Assembly: GCA_030154445.1 (NCBI GenBank)
Contig: JAGUQW010000013.1
Span: forward strand, 1 to 64,000
Direction: 5' to 3'
Origin: Spirochaetota bacterium
GTDB lineage: Bacteria > Spirochaetota > Brevinematia > Brevinematales > Brevinemataceae
Length of the DNA stretch: 64,000 bases
This document shows positions 18,271 through 27,900 of this stretch, piece by piece; within the stretch, counting starts at the first letter, position 1, and the number at the start of each line of letters is the position of its first letter. The notes under the pieces are model-generated. The model searched no databases, was not told where the DNA came from, and was given only the letters and a program-made list of their open reading frames with translations. The position numbers and the translations under genes are program-made.

Positions 18271-19314
18271 TTAGAAAAGAACTTCCATGCCTAATAAAAA
18301 TGTATTATTAAAATTTATATTTTGTTCTTTTTCAAAAAATATTTGATGTTCGAATCGCAAATTAAAATGATTATTAACATTCCATTTTAATTTAGTTAGG
18401 ATAGAATTTTTATCTTCATTATCTTTAGTATGGGTATATACATAAAAGAAATTAACATCTAATTGATAGATTAGCATAGTAATACCTGTAGAAAGGAGAT
18501 TATCTTCTTGATCCCATACATATTCCATTAAAGGAATGATACGAAAATTTTCATTGTATATATATTCATATTTTAAAGCAGCTAGAATATCAAGATCATC
18601 AAAATCACCTAGTTTATTATCTTGTAAGATAGAGTAGGCAAAAGAACCATAAAGTTCGAATCCCTTAGGTAAAAAATATTGAAAATCTATAGCAACTTTT
18701 AGAGAATAATCTTTAATAGTGTCCCATGTCATTATAATAGATGATAAAACTGTAAAATCTGTATGATCAAATTTGATATACATCCAAGTTTTATACCAAT
18801 CAGGTTTTTCTAAAATATCTAACGATTCTGTATCTATAGCAACACCTAGAGATAGTAAAGTTGCATTATTTCTATATAACATTTCAGTATTATAAAATCT
18901 ATTCTGTTCGTCTTGAAAACTATCATTTTGTAGGAAACTGAATTGTCTTATTTCTCCAAGCCCCCATCCTAACAAACTTTTCCCAAGATTAATAGATACA
19001 CTAAGTCCATCATATCTCAAATATGCTTCATGAAAATAAAAATTAAAATTATACTCTGAAGTAGGAAAATTAATATTTTGAGAAATAGCAATACCTGGTA
19101 ATAAACTAAGTGTTAATTGGTTAAATCCTATATTTTGAGTAGTTATTAATCCAGCATAAATACCTGTATTAGCAAAAAAATAAGATTCTGGAATAGGAAA
19201 TTTACTTTTAATTTCGATAATAGATAAGTTGAATTCCATACCACTAGCAAATTTAGTATTGGAGTATAAAGGAATAGTAAATATATAAAACAACAATATA
19301 TATAAAATTCTCAT
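18271..19314 (-). CDS. Probable outer-membrane beta-barrel protein
   Basis: A 347-residue protein with a clear signal peptide (MRILYILLFYIFTIPLYS, cut before NTKF). The rest is made of alternating short hydrophobic and polar strands rich in Tyr, Phe and Asn and ends in FLLGMEVLF. A terminal Phe after a beta strand is the classic signal for outer-membrane barrel assembly. It is the last gene of the seven-gene operon and starts 2 bases after the LolA-like gene. Its context resembles porin-like proteins that accompany LolA-like carriers. I do not recognise a specific family, and no function is assigned beyond probable barrel. Confidence 0.65.
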   Translation of the reverse strand: MRILYILLFYIFTIPLYSNTKFASGMEFNLSIIEIKSKFPIPESYFFANTGIYAGLITTQNIGFNQLTLSLLPGIAISQNINFPTSEYNFNFYFHEAYLRYDGLSVSINLGKSLLGWGLGEIRQFSFLQNDSFQDEQNRFYNTEMLYRNNATLLSLGVAIDTESLDILEKPDWYKTWMYIKFDHTDFTVLSSIIMTWDTIKDYSLKVAIDFQYFLPKGFELYGSFAYSILQDNKLGDFDDLDILAALKYEYIYNENFRIIPLMEYVWDQEDNLLSTGITMLIYQLDVNFFYVYTHTKDNEDKNSILTKLKWNVNNHFNLRFEHQIFFEKEQNINFNNTFLLGMEVLF

Positions 19315-19316
19315 TG

Positions 19317-20018
19317 TTATTTTACCTGATTAAATAATAATTGGACTCTTTCTGGGACTAAAATTTGTATAGGTATTTTTGATTTTTTAACACTCTTAAC
19401 AACAAAAGAACTACTACGTTGATTATCAAAAATAAGATCTTTAAATGTTGCTTTTACAATTGTTTTAATATTATCAACAGTACCTAATTCATAATATCCA
19501 CTTTTAATAGGTTTTTTATTTTTATCCATCAATATAGATTCAAATACTGTTGCAGATATTTTAGAAAGTTCAATAAAATTATAAGTAGCACTTTTATTTT
19601 TAGATTGTAATACTATTTTATTTTTTTCTTGAGAAATAATATTATAATCATCTGCAAAATCTATTCCTAACACATCATCAACAGACATAATTCCAAAGAC
19701 AGTATAGCCTCCAGAGACTTTTAGAGGGGTTGGAACATTTTCTCTAACGACCCAAGATCCTAATTTTGTAGTTAAAAAAATAGTTGGACGACCATTTTGA
19801 ACAATATAAGATGCTTGAGATCCTTTTTTGATGAATACTTTGGCTTCTAAATCTACAGTACGATCTTTAGTAATCGCAGTAAAGATATTATCTATTTCAT
19901 AAAGATCATTTTGAGATTGCATAATTTCTTGATATGCTAAAAAATCTTTTAGTACTGTTCCATATGATTTTATTTCTGTGCTTATTATAACTAATAATAA
20001 ATATATAATTTTATGCAT
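19317..20018 (-). CDS. LolA-like outer-membrane lipoprotein-sorting protein
   Basis: The 233-residue secreted protein (signal peptide MHKIIYLLLVIISTEIKS) has the pattern of the LolA/LppX half-barrel fold: strands with DLEAKVFIKKGSQ, then IVLQSKNKSATYNFIELS, then PIKSGYYELGTVDNIKTIVKA. This resembles the family annotated as outer membrane lipoprotein-sorting protein. Such proteins carry acyl chains across the periplasm. Its gene overlaps the permease gene by 8 bases and is followed immediately by a barrel gene, which supports a carrier between the ABC transporter and the outer membrane. Similarity is judged by eye and is distant; a structural comparison would decide. Confidence 0.6.
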   Translation of the reverse strand: MHKIIYLLLVIISTEIKSYGTVLKDFLAYQEIMQSQNDLYEIDNIFTAITKDRTVDLEAKVFIKKGSQASYIVQNGRPTIFLTTKLGSWVVRENVPTPLKVSGGYTVFGIMSVDDVLGIDFADDYNIISQEKNKIVLQSKNKSATYNFIELSKISATVFESILMDKNKKPIKSGYYELGTVDNIKTIVKATFKDLIFDNQRSSSFVVKSVKKSKIPIQILVPERVQLLFNQVK

Positions 20019-21210
20019 ATTTCATTACCTCTACAACTGGTTTAGATACGGCTTTGTATGTTGGATATAAGGAAGAGATCATAGATATTCCCATAATACC
20101 TAGACTGATAATTATGATATCATTAACATAATATATTAATACTAATGGAAAGGTTTCTGTAGACATCGGCGGACTAAAAGTAGCTCCTAATAATTGAATA
20201 CTAAATTTTGTTAAAAAAGCAAAAGCTATTCCTAATACTACACTAACACTTGAAATTAATAAGGTTTCTCTTAGTAATAAAGAGAAAACAGTTTTTGGAG
20301 TTAAACCAAGAGCTTGAAGAGTTCCAAGCTCTCTCATTCTTTGTAAATAGCTCATTTGTAACATTTGAACAATAGAAGTTATTATTAAAAGAATAAGAAT
20401 AGCTGTAATCCAAAATGCAGAATTACTATTGAATGTCTCAATATCTGTAAAATAAGGATTTAGATACAACCAATCTTTAACTTCGTAAGGTGTATCTTTG
20501 AGTAATTCATTCAATTGAGTATAAATATTAGGAATATCATCGATAGAAGATACATCAACTCTTATTCTATCAAACTCATCTGTATAGCCATAAAATTCTC
20601 TTGATTTTTGAATATTAGCAAAAGCAATAACTTTGTTAATATTTCTATCTCCGATATCAATACTACCAACTACTTCCATACTAGATAAAGCAATTCCCAT
20701 ATCTCCACCATTACCTAAAATAGTAACAGGATCTAATTCATTGATTTGTAAATAATTGATAATTCCAGTACCGAGTACAATACCATTTTCATCAAGAGGT
20801 CCAGGAGTTTCTTTTACTATTTTTTGATACAGTCCTGTTGGATAAGATTCATAAGAAGTCCCAGAGAAAAAAGTACTTCTATATGCTGTTCCAACGATTC
20901 CGTTAAAAGCTAATAATTCTGTAATACTATCAATACCAGATATTTGATTTAAGGCTTTTTGAATAATTTCTTTATCTTCTGTTTTCAAAATAGGAGGAGT
21001 TTCAGAATCATCTGACCAATAGGAACGATGTGAAATTTGCATTGCACCAGATGTAGCGATAAAGCCCATCCTTAATCCTTCAGCAGTGAAATTAACATAA
21101 CCTCTAAAAATTAAAATAGAAGAAGTTGCTAATGCAATTAAAACAATTGATAATATTGTTTTTGTGAAATTAAATCGTAAATTATCCCATGCTAATAACC
21201 ATGTTCTCAT
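20011..21210 (-). CDS. FtsX/LolC-type ABC transporter permease
   Basis: The 399-residue protein has the MacB/LolCE topology: one membrane segment near the N-terminus (about residues 14-34), a large periplasmic domain of about 230 residues, then three membrane segments in the C-terminal third. The short cytoplasmic loop QMSYLQRMRELGTLQALGLTP is the family's coupling helix and the most conserved mark of FtsX-like permeases. It overlaps the ATPase gene by one base (TAATG) and the LolA-like gene by eight. LolCDE extracts lipoproteins from the inner membrane; MacB instead powers a TolC route. The LolA-like neighbour favours the former, which is inference. Confidence 0.88.
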   Translation of the reverse strand: MRTWLLAWDNLRFNFTKTILSIVLIALATSSILIFRGYVNFTAEGLRMGFIATSGAMQISHRSYWSDDSETPPILKTEDKEIIQKALNQISGIDSITELLAFNGIVGTAYRSTFFSGTSYESYPTGLYQKIVKETPGPLDENGIVLGTGIINYLQINELDPVTILGNGGDMGIALSSMEVVGSIDIGDRNINKVIAFANIQKSREFYGYTDEFDRIRVDVSSIDDIPNIYTQLNELLKDTPYEVKDWLYLNPYFTDIETFNSNSAFWITAILILLIITSIVQMLQMSYLQRMRELGTLQALGLTPKTVFSLLLRETLLISSVSVVLGIAFAFLTKFSIQLLGATFSPPMSTETFPLVLIYYVNDIIIISLGIMGISMISSLYPTYKAVSKPVVEVMKYA

Positions 21211-21872
21211 TATTTTACTCCTAGTTTGCCATCAGACATTACAAGATGTTGATCGACATAATTATTAATAGTTTCATCGTGTGAAATTAAAACAGCTACA
21301 GCATTATACTCTTTTACATATTGAGAAATTTTTTCATAAATAAAATGAGCTGTACTAGAATCCAAGGCAGATGAAATCTCATCTCCTAAAATATGTGTAG
21401 GTTTATTAACCAAAGATCTAGCCAAAGCAACACGCTGTTGTTGACCACCAGACATATGTGTAGGTAACTTTCCAATTAATTCTTCTATATTGAGATAATT
21501 AAAAATATCTGATACAGCAGTATGAACAGTTTTTTCATCCAACCCAAGATAGCGTAAAGGAAGTGCTACATTATTAAAAGCATTTTGAGATTTAATAAGT
21601 TCTAATGATTGAAAAACAATACCCATATTAGCTAATCTAAATTCAGCTTTTTCGGTAGCTGTCATATCAGTAATATTATGATTATTCCAAAAAACTTGAC
21701 CTTCATCTACATTATCAATAGCTGCTAAAATGTTTAATAGTGTAGTTTTTCCAGAACCTGTTGATCCTGAAATCCAAACCATCTTCCCATTTTCTATAGT
21801 AAAACTAATATCATTATTTGTTTTTATTAAATTATTTGGATAAGTTTTAGAAACATTTTTTACTGTTAACAT
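21210..21872 (-). CDS. LolD/MacB-type ABC transporter ATPase
   Basis: The 220-residue nucleotide-binding subunit carries Walker A SGSTGSGKTTLLN, a Q-loop in GIVFQSLELIKSQNAFNNVALP (the NV-LP form is typical of LolD/MacB ATPases), the signature MSGGQQQRVALARSL, Walker B HILGDEISSALD, and the switch His in LISHDE. After the Walker B glutamate the usual Pro-Thr is replaced by Ile-Ser, an uncommon change that leaves catalytic residues intact. It pairs with the overlapping permease gene; a homodimer of this protein probably drives two copies of the permease. Confidence 0.93.
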   Translation of the reverse strand: MLTVKNVSKTYPNNLIKTNNDISFTIENGKMVWISGSTGSGKTTLLNILAAIDNVDEGQVFWNNHNITDMTATEKAEFRLANMGIVFQSLELIKSQNAFNNVALPLRYLGLDEKTVHTAVSDIFNYLNIEELIGKLPTHMSGGQQQRVALARSLVNKPTHILGDEISSALDSSTAHFIYEKISQYVKEYNAVAVLISHDETINNYVDQHLVMSDGKLGVK

Positions 21873-21902
21873 ATATAACTCCTATATTGGTGTAGATATT
21901 AA

Positions 21903-22667
21903 TTATTTCATTTTAAAGAAATTACCATGTGCATTTGCTTGTTCAACAATTTTGTGAAATTCACCTTTTGGGTAGAGAGCATTAGCTTTTTGGAGTTCTA
22001 ATTTACTGTCATCTTTTTTATTTTGTTTAAATAAAATTTGAGATTTCCATACATATATTTGATATTTTTGATAATCAAAAGTAGCCACTTTTTCTGCTTG
22101 ATTTATATAGTTCATAGATTTATTAATATCTCCACCACCAACTTTTGGTGCATAAAAATACCACAAAGCCATTCCTAAATATGCTGAGAAATCATTTTTA
22201 TTTATTTTAATAGCTTTATTAAAATAATCTAAATTTCTTTTTGATAGTTTAATAGTAGAGGCAAGTGATTCAAAATGGAGAATTCTTCCACTTATATTTG
22301 CGATAGAAGTATAAAATGCGCTACTTACTTTATTATCTTTTTCATAAGCAACTAATTCTGCCTCTATACTGTAAAGTTCTTTAACAGCAGCTTTTGTCAT
22401 TTCATTTTTGTTAGAATCGGCAGTAATATTTGCAAACATTTCAGTAATATTAGCTTTGTATATTAACTGATTTTCTTTATCAGATATTTTTTTTAGATCT
22501 TCTGTCATAATATTTGACAATCTAGTAAGATATGCTTCTCTACTGGCAAAATCTTTTTTATCTGTGTCTTGTACAGATAAATACACCTCTTTAAATGTTT
22601 GAGGAATTTCTTGGCTGAACATGGTGGTGGTTACCATTAGCAGCAAACAAACAATTAATTTTTTCAT
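21903..22667 (-). CDS. Secreted TPR-like protein of the Lol-like operon
   Basis: A 254-residue protein with a signal peptide (MKKLIVCLLLMVTTTMFS, cut before QEIP). The remainder is helical and TPR-like. One repeat pair reads AYLGMALWYFYAPKVGGGD then NKSMNYINQAEKVA. The aromatic-rich line with Ala-Pro-Lys and Gly-Gly-Gly resembles secreted TPR proteins of treponemes, as far as I recall. The C-terminal repeat KLELQKANALYPKG resembles the end of the first operon gene at 23745-24485, so the two may be distant paralogues. It lies 30 bases before the ATPase gene. Role unknown; a periplasmic scaffold for the transporter is a guess. Confidence 0.6.
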   Translation of the reverse strand: MKKLIVCLLLMVTTTMFSQEIPQTFKEVYLSVQDTDKKDFASREAYLTRLSNIMTEDLKKISDKENQLIYKANITEMFANITADSNKNEMTKAAVKELYSIEAELVAYEKDNKVSSAFYTSIANISGRILHFESLASTIKLSKRNLDYFNKAIKINKNDFSAYLGMALWYFYAPKVGGGDINKSMNYINQAEKVATFDYQKYQIYVWKSQILFKQNKKDDSKLELQKANALYPKGEFHKIVEQANAHGNFFKMK

Positions 22668-22682
22668 ATTTTTCTCCTTTAT

Positions 22683-23732
22683 TTATAATGACACATCAAA
22701 CGGACTTACAAATGATATATTTAAAAATAATTCTTTACTTCGATCTGCTCCTACATTAAATACAAATGCTGCAGAATCAAATAAATAATATCCAACTCCT
22801 CCTCCATAGATATATAATAGATCACCTTGAGCAGGTGTTTGATGAAACTCAGAAGCATATCCAATAGTAGTAAATACATTGATAAAAAATCTGGATAAAG
22901 ATGGCGATAGGGTATTGAGAAATTTCATATATAGACGCAATTCAAAACCAACAGAAGCACTAAACTGATAATTTGGCATTTGATGTTCTGATAAAAATTT
23001 TACTATTTTATATGGTTCTATACGACCTGATAATAAAAATGTTTCACTACCTCTATTAATAAAATCTTTATATTCAAATCCTGGCATAATATTTAAATTT
23101 AACCATCCATAAGCTAGATTGAAATTCATAGGTACATAAGTTTTAAAATGGTAAGCATGCGTATTTTTTTCAGGAACAATATCAAAGATAAAATCAATTT
23201 CATAGCCTATTCGAGAAACAACATTATCTAATGCAATACCTGAAATAATAACAGATGGTTTTATAGAGAGTACTTTTTCTCCACTTTTTATGCCTAAAGA
23301 ACTTTCGTTAGTCATTAATGTTTTACCGACTTCAACACTTGTTGTCATTTTGATGCCAGAAACACTATATTGTATAGAAAAAACTCCATAAGTATTCAGT
23401 GCTTCTAAATAATCTAATTCAAATGTTTCTTTCCATGTTCCTAATTGTTGGACTGCTTTTGCATGGAAGATAATATTTTGATAGGCAAAACTAAAACCAG
23501 TGTATACATCTACGCCATAATCACCCATGGGATTAAAAGTATATCCTACATAAGGAAAGATCATTTTAAAATCATCTTTTTGATAGCCTAATCCTCCATG
23601 ATAGAAGAATGGTGGGCCATAGTAATTAAATTCTTGTTCGAAGGATACTTTTTTGTAGGATTCTGGATTTACTTCTTGGGAATATATATTAATATTAGTT
23701 AATATAAGAAGTAGTGCTATTATTATTTTCAT
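22683..23732 (-). CDS. Probable outer-membrane beta-barrel protein
   Basis: The 349-residue protein has a signal peptide (MKIIIALLLILTNINIYS, cut before QEVN) and then many alternating strands rich in Tyr, Phe and Gly, such as GYTFNPMGDYGVDVYTGFSF and ELFLNISFVSPFDVSL at the end. This pattern is that of a transmembrane barrel of roughly 14-16 strands. It is the second gene of the operon, 12 bases after the first and 15 before the TPR-like gene. It is not obviously a copy of the other barrel at 18271-19314. No family is recognised. Confidence 0.6.
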   Translation of the reverse strand: MKIIIALLLILTNINIYSQEVNPESYKKVSFEQEFNYYGPPFFYHGGLGYQKDDFKMIFPYVGYTFNPMGDYGVDVYTGFSFAYQNIIFHAKAVQQLGTWKETFELDYLEALNTYGVFSIQYSVSGIKMTTSVEVGKTLMTNESSLGIKSGEKVLSIKPSVIISGIALDNVVSRIGYEIDFIFDIVPEKNTHAYHFKTYVPMNFNLAYGWLNLNIMPGFEYKDFINRGSETFLLSGRIEPYKIVKFLSEHQMPNYQFSASVGFELRLYMKFLNTLSPSLSRFFINVFTTIGYASEFHQTPAQGDLLYIYGGGVGYYLFDSAAFVFNVGADRSKELFLNISFVSPFDVSL

Positions 23733-23744
23733 AAGAAATCCTTA

Positions 23745-24485
23745 TTATATAGAATTATTTAAAATGATTGCTTCGGCAGCACCGTTAGGAAAGATAGCAA
23801 TAGCATTTTTAATTAATATTTGAGCCTCTTTAATCCTATTGGTTTTTATTAAGATTCTTGCTTTTGCAAGATAGGCTCTATATTGAAATTCAGTAGGAAC
23901 GGATGATAATATATTATTATCCGTAGATTTTAATATAAAAGTATTCCAGTTGTTTGTATTAAAATCTGTAGGTCTACTGAGACCATCAGCTATCAAAATA
24001 TTTGCGTTGTTAATATATCCTTGATTTTTATATATTACAGATGATAATAAAGTACGATATTGTATATAGATATCATGAAAAGAAGCTTTAGGAATTTTAT
24101 AAAAAGTAGAATATCCTAATAAATAAAACGTAAAGCGACCTGCATAATACTGTTCTTTAGCAGTGTTTTTTTTATTAGATATTTTTAGATTTTTTTGAAA
24201 AAGAGATGATAAAGCTTGATGTATTTCATTTAATGATATAGATTCTTCAGGATTTATAAAGCTGGTTTGTATGACCATCATACCCCAAAGAGATCGTTCG
24301 ATAATATTAGAGTGATCTAGCTCATCATTCATTTTTAATAATTCAGATGATGTATATACAACAGTACCATTATATATTTTCAATAAATCATTCTCCCATT
24401 TATCTGTTTTAGTATTATCATTTGCAAATCCATTTTGCTGTATTATTAATAAAAATATTAATATATGTAAAAAATTGTATGACAT
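23745..24485 (-). CDS. Secreted TPR-like protein, first gene of the Lol-like operon
   Basis: The 246-residue protein has an N-terminal hydrophobic signal (MSYNFLHILIFLLIIQQNGF) and a helical body. The last 50 residues form a clear TPR-like pair, with YLAKARILIKTNRIKEAQI then LIKNAIAIFPNG. An AAAGG ribosome binding site precedes the ATG, and a good promoter lies at 24531-24559. A 136-base stretch of this gene (codons about 50-95) exists as a decayed copy at 24603-24738. Function unknown; its operon partners suggest a periplasmic or outer-membrane accessory part. Confidence 0.6.
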   Translation of the reverse strand: MSYNFLHILIFLLIIQQNGFANDNTKTDKWENDLLKIYNGTVVYTSSELLKMNDELDHSNIIERSLWGMMVIQTSFINPEESISLNEIHQALSSLFQKNLKISNKKNTAKEQYYAGRFTFYLLGYSTFYKIPKASFHDIYIQYRTLLSSVIYKNQGYINNANILIADGLSRPTDFNTNNWNTFILKSTDNNILSSVPTEFQYRAYLAKARILIKTNRIKEAQILIKNAIAIFPNGAAEAIILNNSI

Positions 24486-24530
24486 ACACCTTTCCTTATT
24501 ATTTTTTATTTAAAACCTTATTTAATAAGA

Positions 24531-24559
24531 ATTATAGTTTAAAATAGATGAGATTGCAA
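24531..24559 (-). promoter_or_regulatory. Sigma70-type promoter of the Lol-like envelope operon
   Basis: On the minus strand, TTGCAA (24559-24554), a 17-base spacer and TATAAT (24536-24531) point at the start codon at 24485, with an expected transcript start near 24524. A second, altered copy of this area occurs at 24749-24790. Confidence 0.6.
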
Positions 24560-24602
24560 GCTTTTTTTTATTTTTTTTGCTTATATAAGGATTGCAATTT
24601 AA

Positions 24603-24738
24603 AAGAGATGATAAAGTTTGATGTATTTTATTTAATGGCATAGATTCTTCAGGATTTATAAAGCTGGTTTGTATGACCATCATACTCTAAAGGGATCGTT
24701 CTATAATATTAGAGTGATCTAGCTCATTATTCATTTTT
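24603..24738 (-). pseudogene. Decayed partial duplicate of the TPR-like gene at 23745-24485
   Basis: This segment aligns without gaps to 24201-24336, inside the first gene of the operon, with about 9 mismatches over 136 bases counted by eye. Read in the parent frame it gives MNNELDHSNIIERSL and then a stop: the parent's Trp codon TGG has become TAG. It lacks the first 50 and last 150 codons. It lies in the same orientation as the parent and just upstream of the parent's promoter, as expected of a tandem duplication followed by deletion. Confidence 0.9.
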
Positions 24739-24748
24739 TTTTGCTTAT

Positions 24749-24790
24749 AATAAGAATTATAGTTTGAAATAGATGAGGAGATTGTAAACT
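24749..24790. repeat. Second copy of the operon's promoter area
   Basis: The sequence beginning TAAGAATTATAGTTTGAAAT matches 24526 onward (TAAGAATTATAGTTTAAAAT), continuing with AGATGAG and a T tract in both. In this copy three extra bases lengthen the distance between the minus-strand TATAAT and the TTGCAA-like box from 17 to 20, so it is probably weak or dead as a promoter. A third, more distant version may start near 24588. Confidence 0.75.
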
Positions 24791-24861
24791 TTTTTTATTT
24801 TTTTTATGTAAGCTCTATTTATTATAAATAGACATTTTTTTTATTAGAAGTTACAATATAT

Positions 24862-24891
24862 TGTCTTTTAATATATGCTGTCTTTTAATAT
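24862..24891 (+). repeat. 13-base direct repeat before the second RND gene
   Basis: TGTCTTTTAATAT occurs at 24862-24874 and again at 24879-24891, a 17-base period, ending 24 bases before the GTG start. It could be a regulator-binding direct repeat or another small duplication in this rearranged spacer. Confidence 0.5.
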
Positions 24892-24915
24892 TTTATTTCT
24901 ATAATGAGGATTGAT

Positions 24916-27900
24916 GTGTTTATTATTGATCTATCGGTGAAAAAACCTATTGCTATGTCCATGTTTCTATCTATTTTAATGTTTTTAGGTATTTTAGTAT
25001 CTTTTCGTATTCCTGTAGATCTTTTGCCAAAAATAGAATCTCCTGTATTGACAGTAAGTACTTCTTACTCAGGAGCGGGTCCAGAAGAAGTAGAGGTAGC
25101 AGTTACTAGAATTTTAGAAAGCGCTATGTCTATTTTAGATGGTGTTGAAAAAATAACATCTGTATCTAGAGAAGGTAGCTCTTCTATTCGTTTGGAGTAT
25201 GCTTGGGGTACTGATCTAAACGATGCTATTTTTAAAGCACGCGAGAAAATAGATATAGCACGATCTTATTTTCCAGATAATGTAGGAAGAACTAAAATAT
25301 TCAAATTTTCTAATGATGATGATCCTATATTAGGATTCGTTATCGTTGGGATTGAAGATCAAGCAACGGCTTATGATTTTGCAGAATATTATATAAGAAA
25401 AAATTTAGAACAAATTTCAGGTGTAGGACAAGTATCTGTTTCTGGTGGTATAGAAACAGAAGTCCATGTAGAATTAATACAAAATAGATTGCAAGCTTAT
25501 AATTTGAATACGGAACAAGTAGCAAATATTATTATTAAAAATAATTTTTCTTCGGCTGGAGGTTATGTTTATCAAGGTATTTATAAATTTGGTGTTCGTA
25601 TAGATGGAGAACTTAAAACTTTACAAGATTTTCGAAATATCGTAATTACCTACAAAAATAATGTGCCTGTATTTCTTAGTGATATTGCTCATATAAATTA
25701 TGGTGCTCATGAAGATAATGGTTTGACTTTTATTTCAGCTAAAAATATTAAAGATGAAAGTCCTAGCAAAGCTGGACTAGGATCTGTTATTTTGGAAATC
25801 ACAAAAACATCAGAAGCTAATACAATTAGAGTAGAAGAAAAAGTTCAAGAATATTTTCAAAAATTAAGACAAAAATTACCTTCTAATGTTTATATTTTGG
25901 AAATGTATAATAATGCTCGTGAAATAGATCGTTCTTTACAGAGTGTTATTAATTCAGCAATACAAGGCTGTTTTTTTGCTCTATTAGTGATTTTTTTCTA
26001 TCTATGGGATTGGCGATCTTTATTAGTAATTTTTGTATCTATCCCTACCTCTATCATTATCACTTTAATTGCGATGTATACCTTGGGCTTAAGTTTTAAT
26101 ACTATTTCTTTGGCTGGTTTGACATTAGCAATAGGAATGATGGTAGATTCTTCTATCGTAGTATTAGAAAATATTTTTAGATATAAAGATGAAGGTTATG
26201 GCAGGTACAGTTCAGCAATACAAGGTACTAAAGAAGTTGTCTTGGCGATTACAGCTTCTACTTTTACGACTATAGCTGTCTTTACTCCTATCTTTTTTTT
26301 AGAAGGAATAATAGCACAATTGTTCAAAGATTTGGTAATTACAGTAGTTGTAGGATTGTTAGCATCATTACTTATTTCTATGACATTAATTCCTATGTTA
26401 TGTTCTATATTAATCAAAGAAAATCCTAGTACCTCAGGACAGCAATCTTCAAAAGATATTCGTTGGAATAGTAAAGTACTATCTTTTATGGATATGTTTT
26501 ATTATAGAATGTTAGAATGGTGTATCTATAATAAGAAAAAATTAATTATCTTTTCGTTGTCAATGGTTCTAATAGGAGTGGGGCTTTTATCATATAATAT
26601 ACATAAAGAATATATGCCAGCTAGTGATGAGGGTCAAATAATTATTAATTTGAGCTATCCTTTGGGTACAAGATATGAACAAAATGAAAGAATTTCAAGA
26701 GAAATTTTAAAGAAAATTCGTGATCAGTTAGGAGATAGAGCTAAACTCCTTAGTCTACAAGTCAAATTAAATTGGCAAAGTGCTTCTGCTGTATTAGAAT
26801 ATAGATCTCGCTTGAGAATCACTCTTATTCCTAGATCAGAGCGTGATAAGGATGTACATGCTATTGCAGATGAATTAAATCCTATCTTGGATCAATATCC
26901 TGTGAAAAATTATATATCTACAGGAGTACAAAGAAGTAGTTCTGGCGGAGAATCAATAAATATCCAAATCCAAGGAAATGATTTAGATCAATCACATAAA
27001 CTAGCTGAGAAAATTGTAGAATTATTAAAAACAGTACCTAGTATCCGAAATCCAAGAAATGTATCAGATGCAGCTGTTTCAGAAATTGTATTAAAACCTG
27101 ATAGAATATCATTAGCTCGTGTTGGTATTACTCCTAAAGAATTATTCACAATTATTAAAGCCACATTTGGTGGTAGATTTGCGGGTAATGTGGCAGGTGT
27201 CTTAGAAAATAATATTGATATTAGAGTTAGGGTAAGAAAAGAAGATAGACTTTCTATAGAAACTTTAAAAAATTTGAAACTTTCTCTTGAAAATGGGCAT
27301 AATGTAGCATTAAAGGATCTTGTAGATATACAAGACTCTATAGGACCTCGTGATATTAGAAGAGATACAGCTACTAGGATTGTAAATATAAGAGCATCCA
27401 TACGCAGTGAATATTCAAAAAATGCTATGGGTGTGGTTGATGATCTTATACAAAAAATAAATGAAAACATCTATATCCCTGTAGGAACACAGCTTGTTTT
27501 TAAAGGTGATTATGAGGATTCTAAAAAAAGTACCCAAGCTATGATAATAGCATTTTTGTTAGCAATATTTATTGTATATGCGTTGATGGCATCATTGTTT
27601 GAATCTTATATAGCACCCTTAGTGATTATGATATCTGTTCCTTTTGGAGTATTAGGATCTATGTTCTTATTATGGATAACTAATAATTCATTAAATGTTT
27701 ATTCTATGATAGGTATGGTTATTTTAGTGGGTATTGTTATTAATAATGGTATTGTTCTAGTTGATTATATGAATATTCTATTATATCAAGGTATGTCACC
27801 AGATGAAGCTGCTTTGAAAACAGGACTTAGAAGATTTAGACCAGTAAGTATGACCACATTAACAACTATCTTTGGAATGACCCCCATGGCTTTAGGACTA

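Larger units (their letters stand above)
24486..24915. other. 430-base non-coding stretch built from duplicated operon pieces
   Basis: No intact gene is seen here. It holds the promoter of the minus-strand operon, a 136-base decayed copy of part of that operon's first gene, a second copy of the promoter area, and a 13-base direct repeat before the second RND gene. It is very AT-rich with several long T tracts. Confidence 0.8.

Noticed and set aside
24904-24915. ATG start of the second RND pump at 24904
   Set aside because: No ribosome binding site; the GTG at 24916 has GAGGA and aligns the N-terminus with the first pump.
26988-27470. Antisense 160-residue open frame inside the second RND gene
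   Set aside because: It is a shadow of the RND coding frame, with no ribosome binding site and composition explained by the complement of the real codons.
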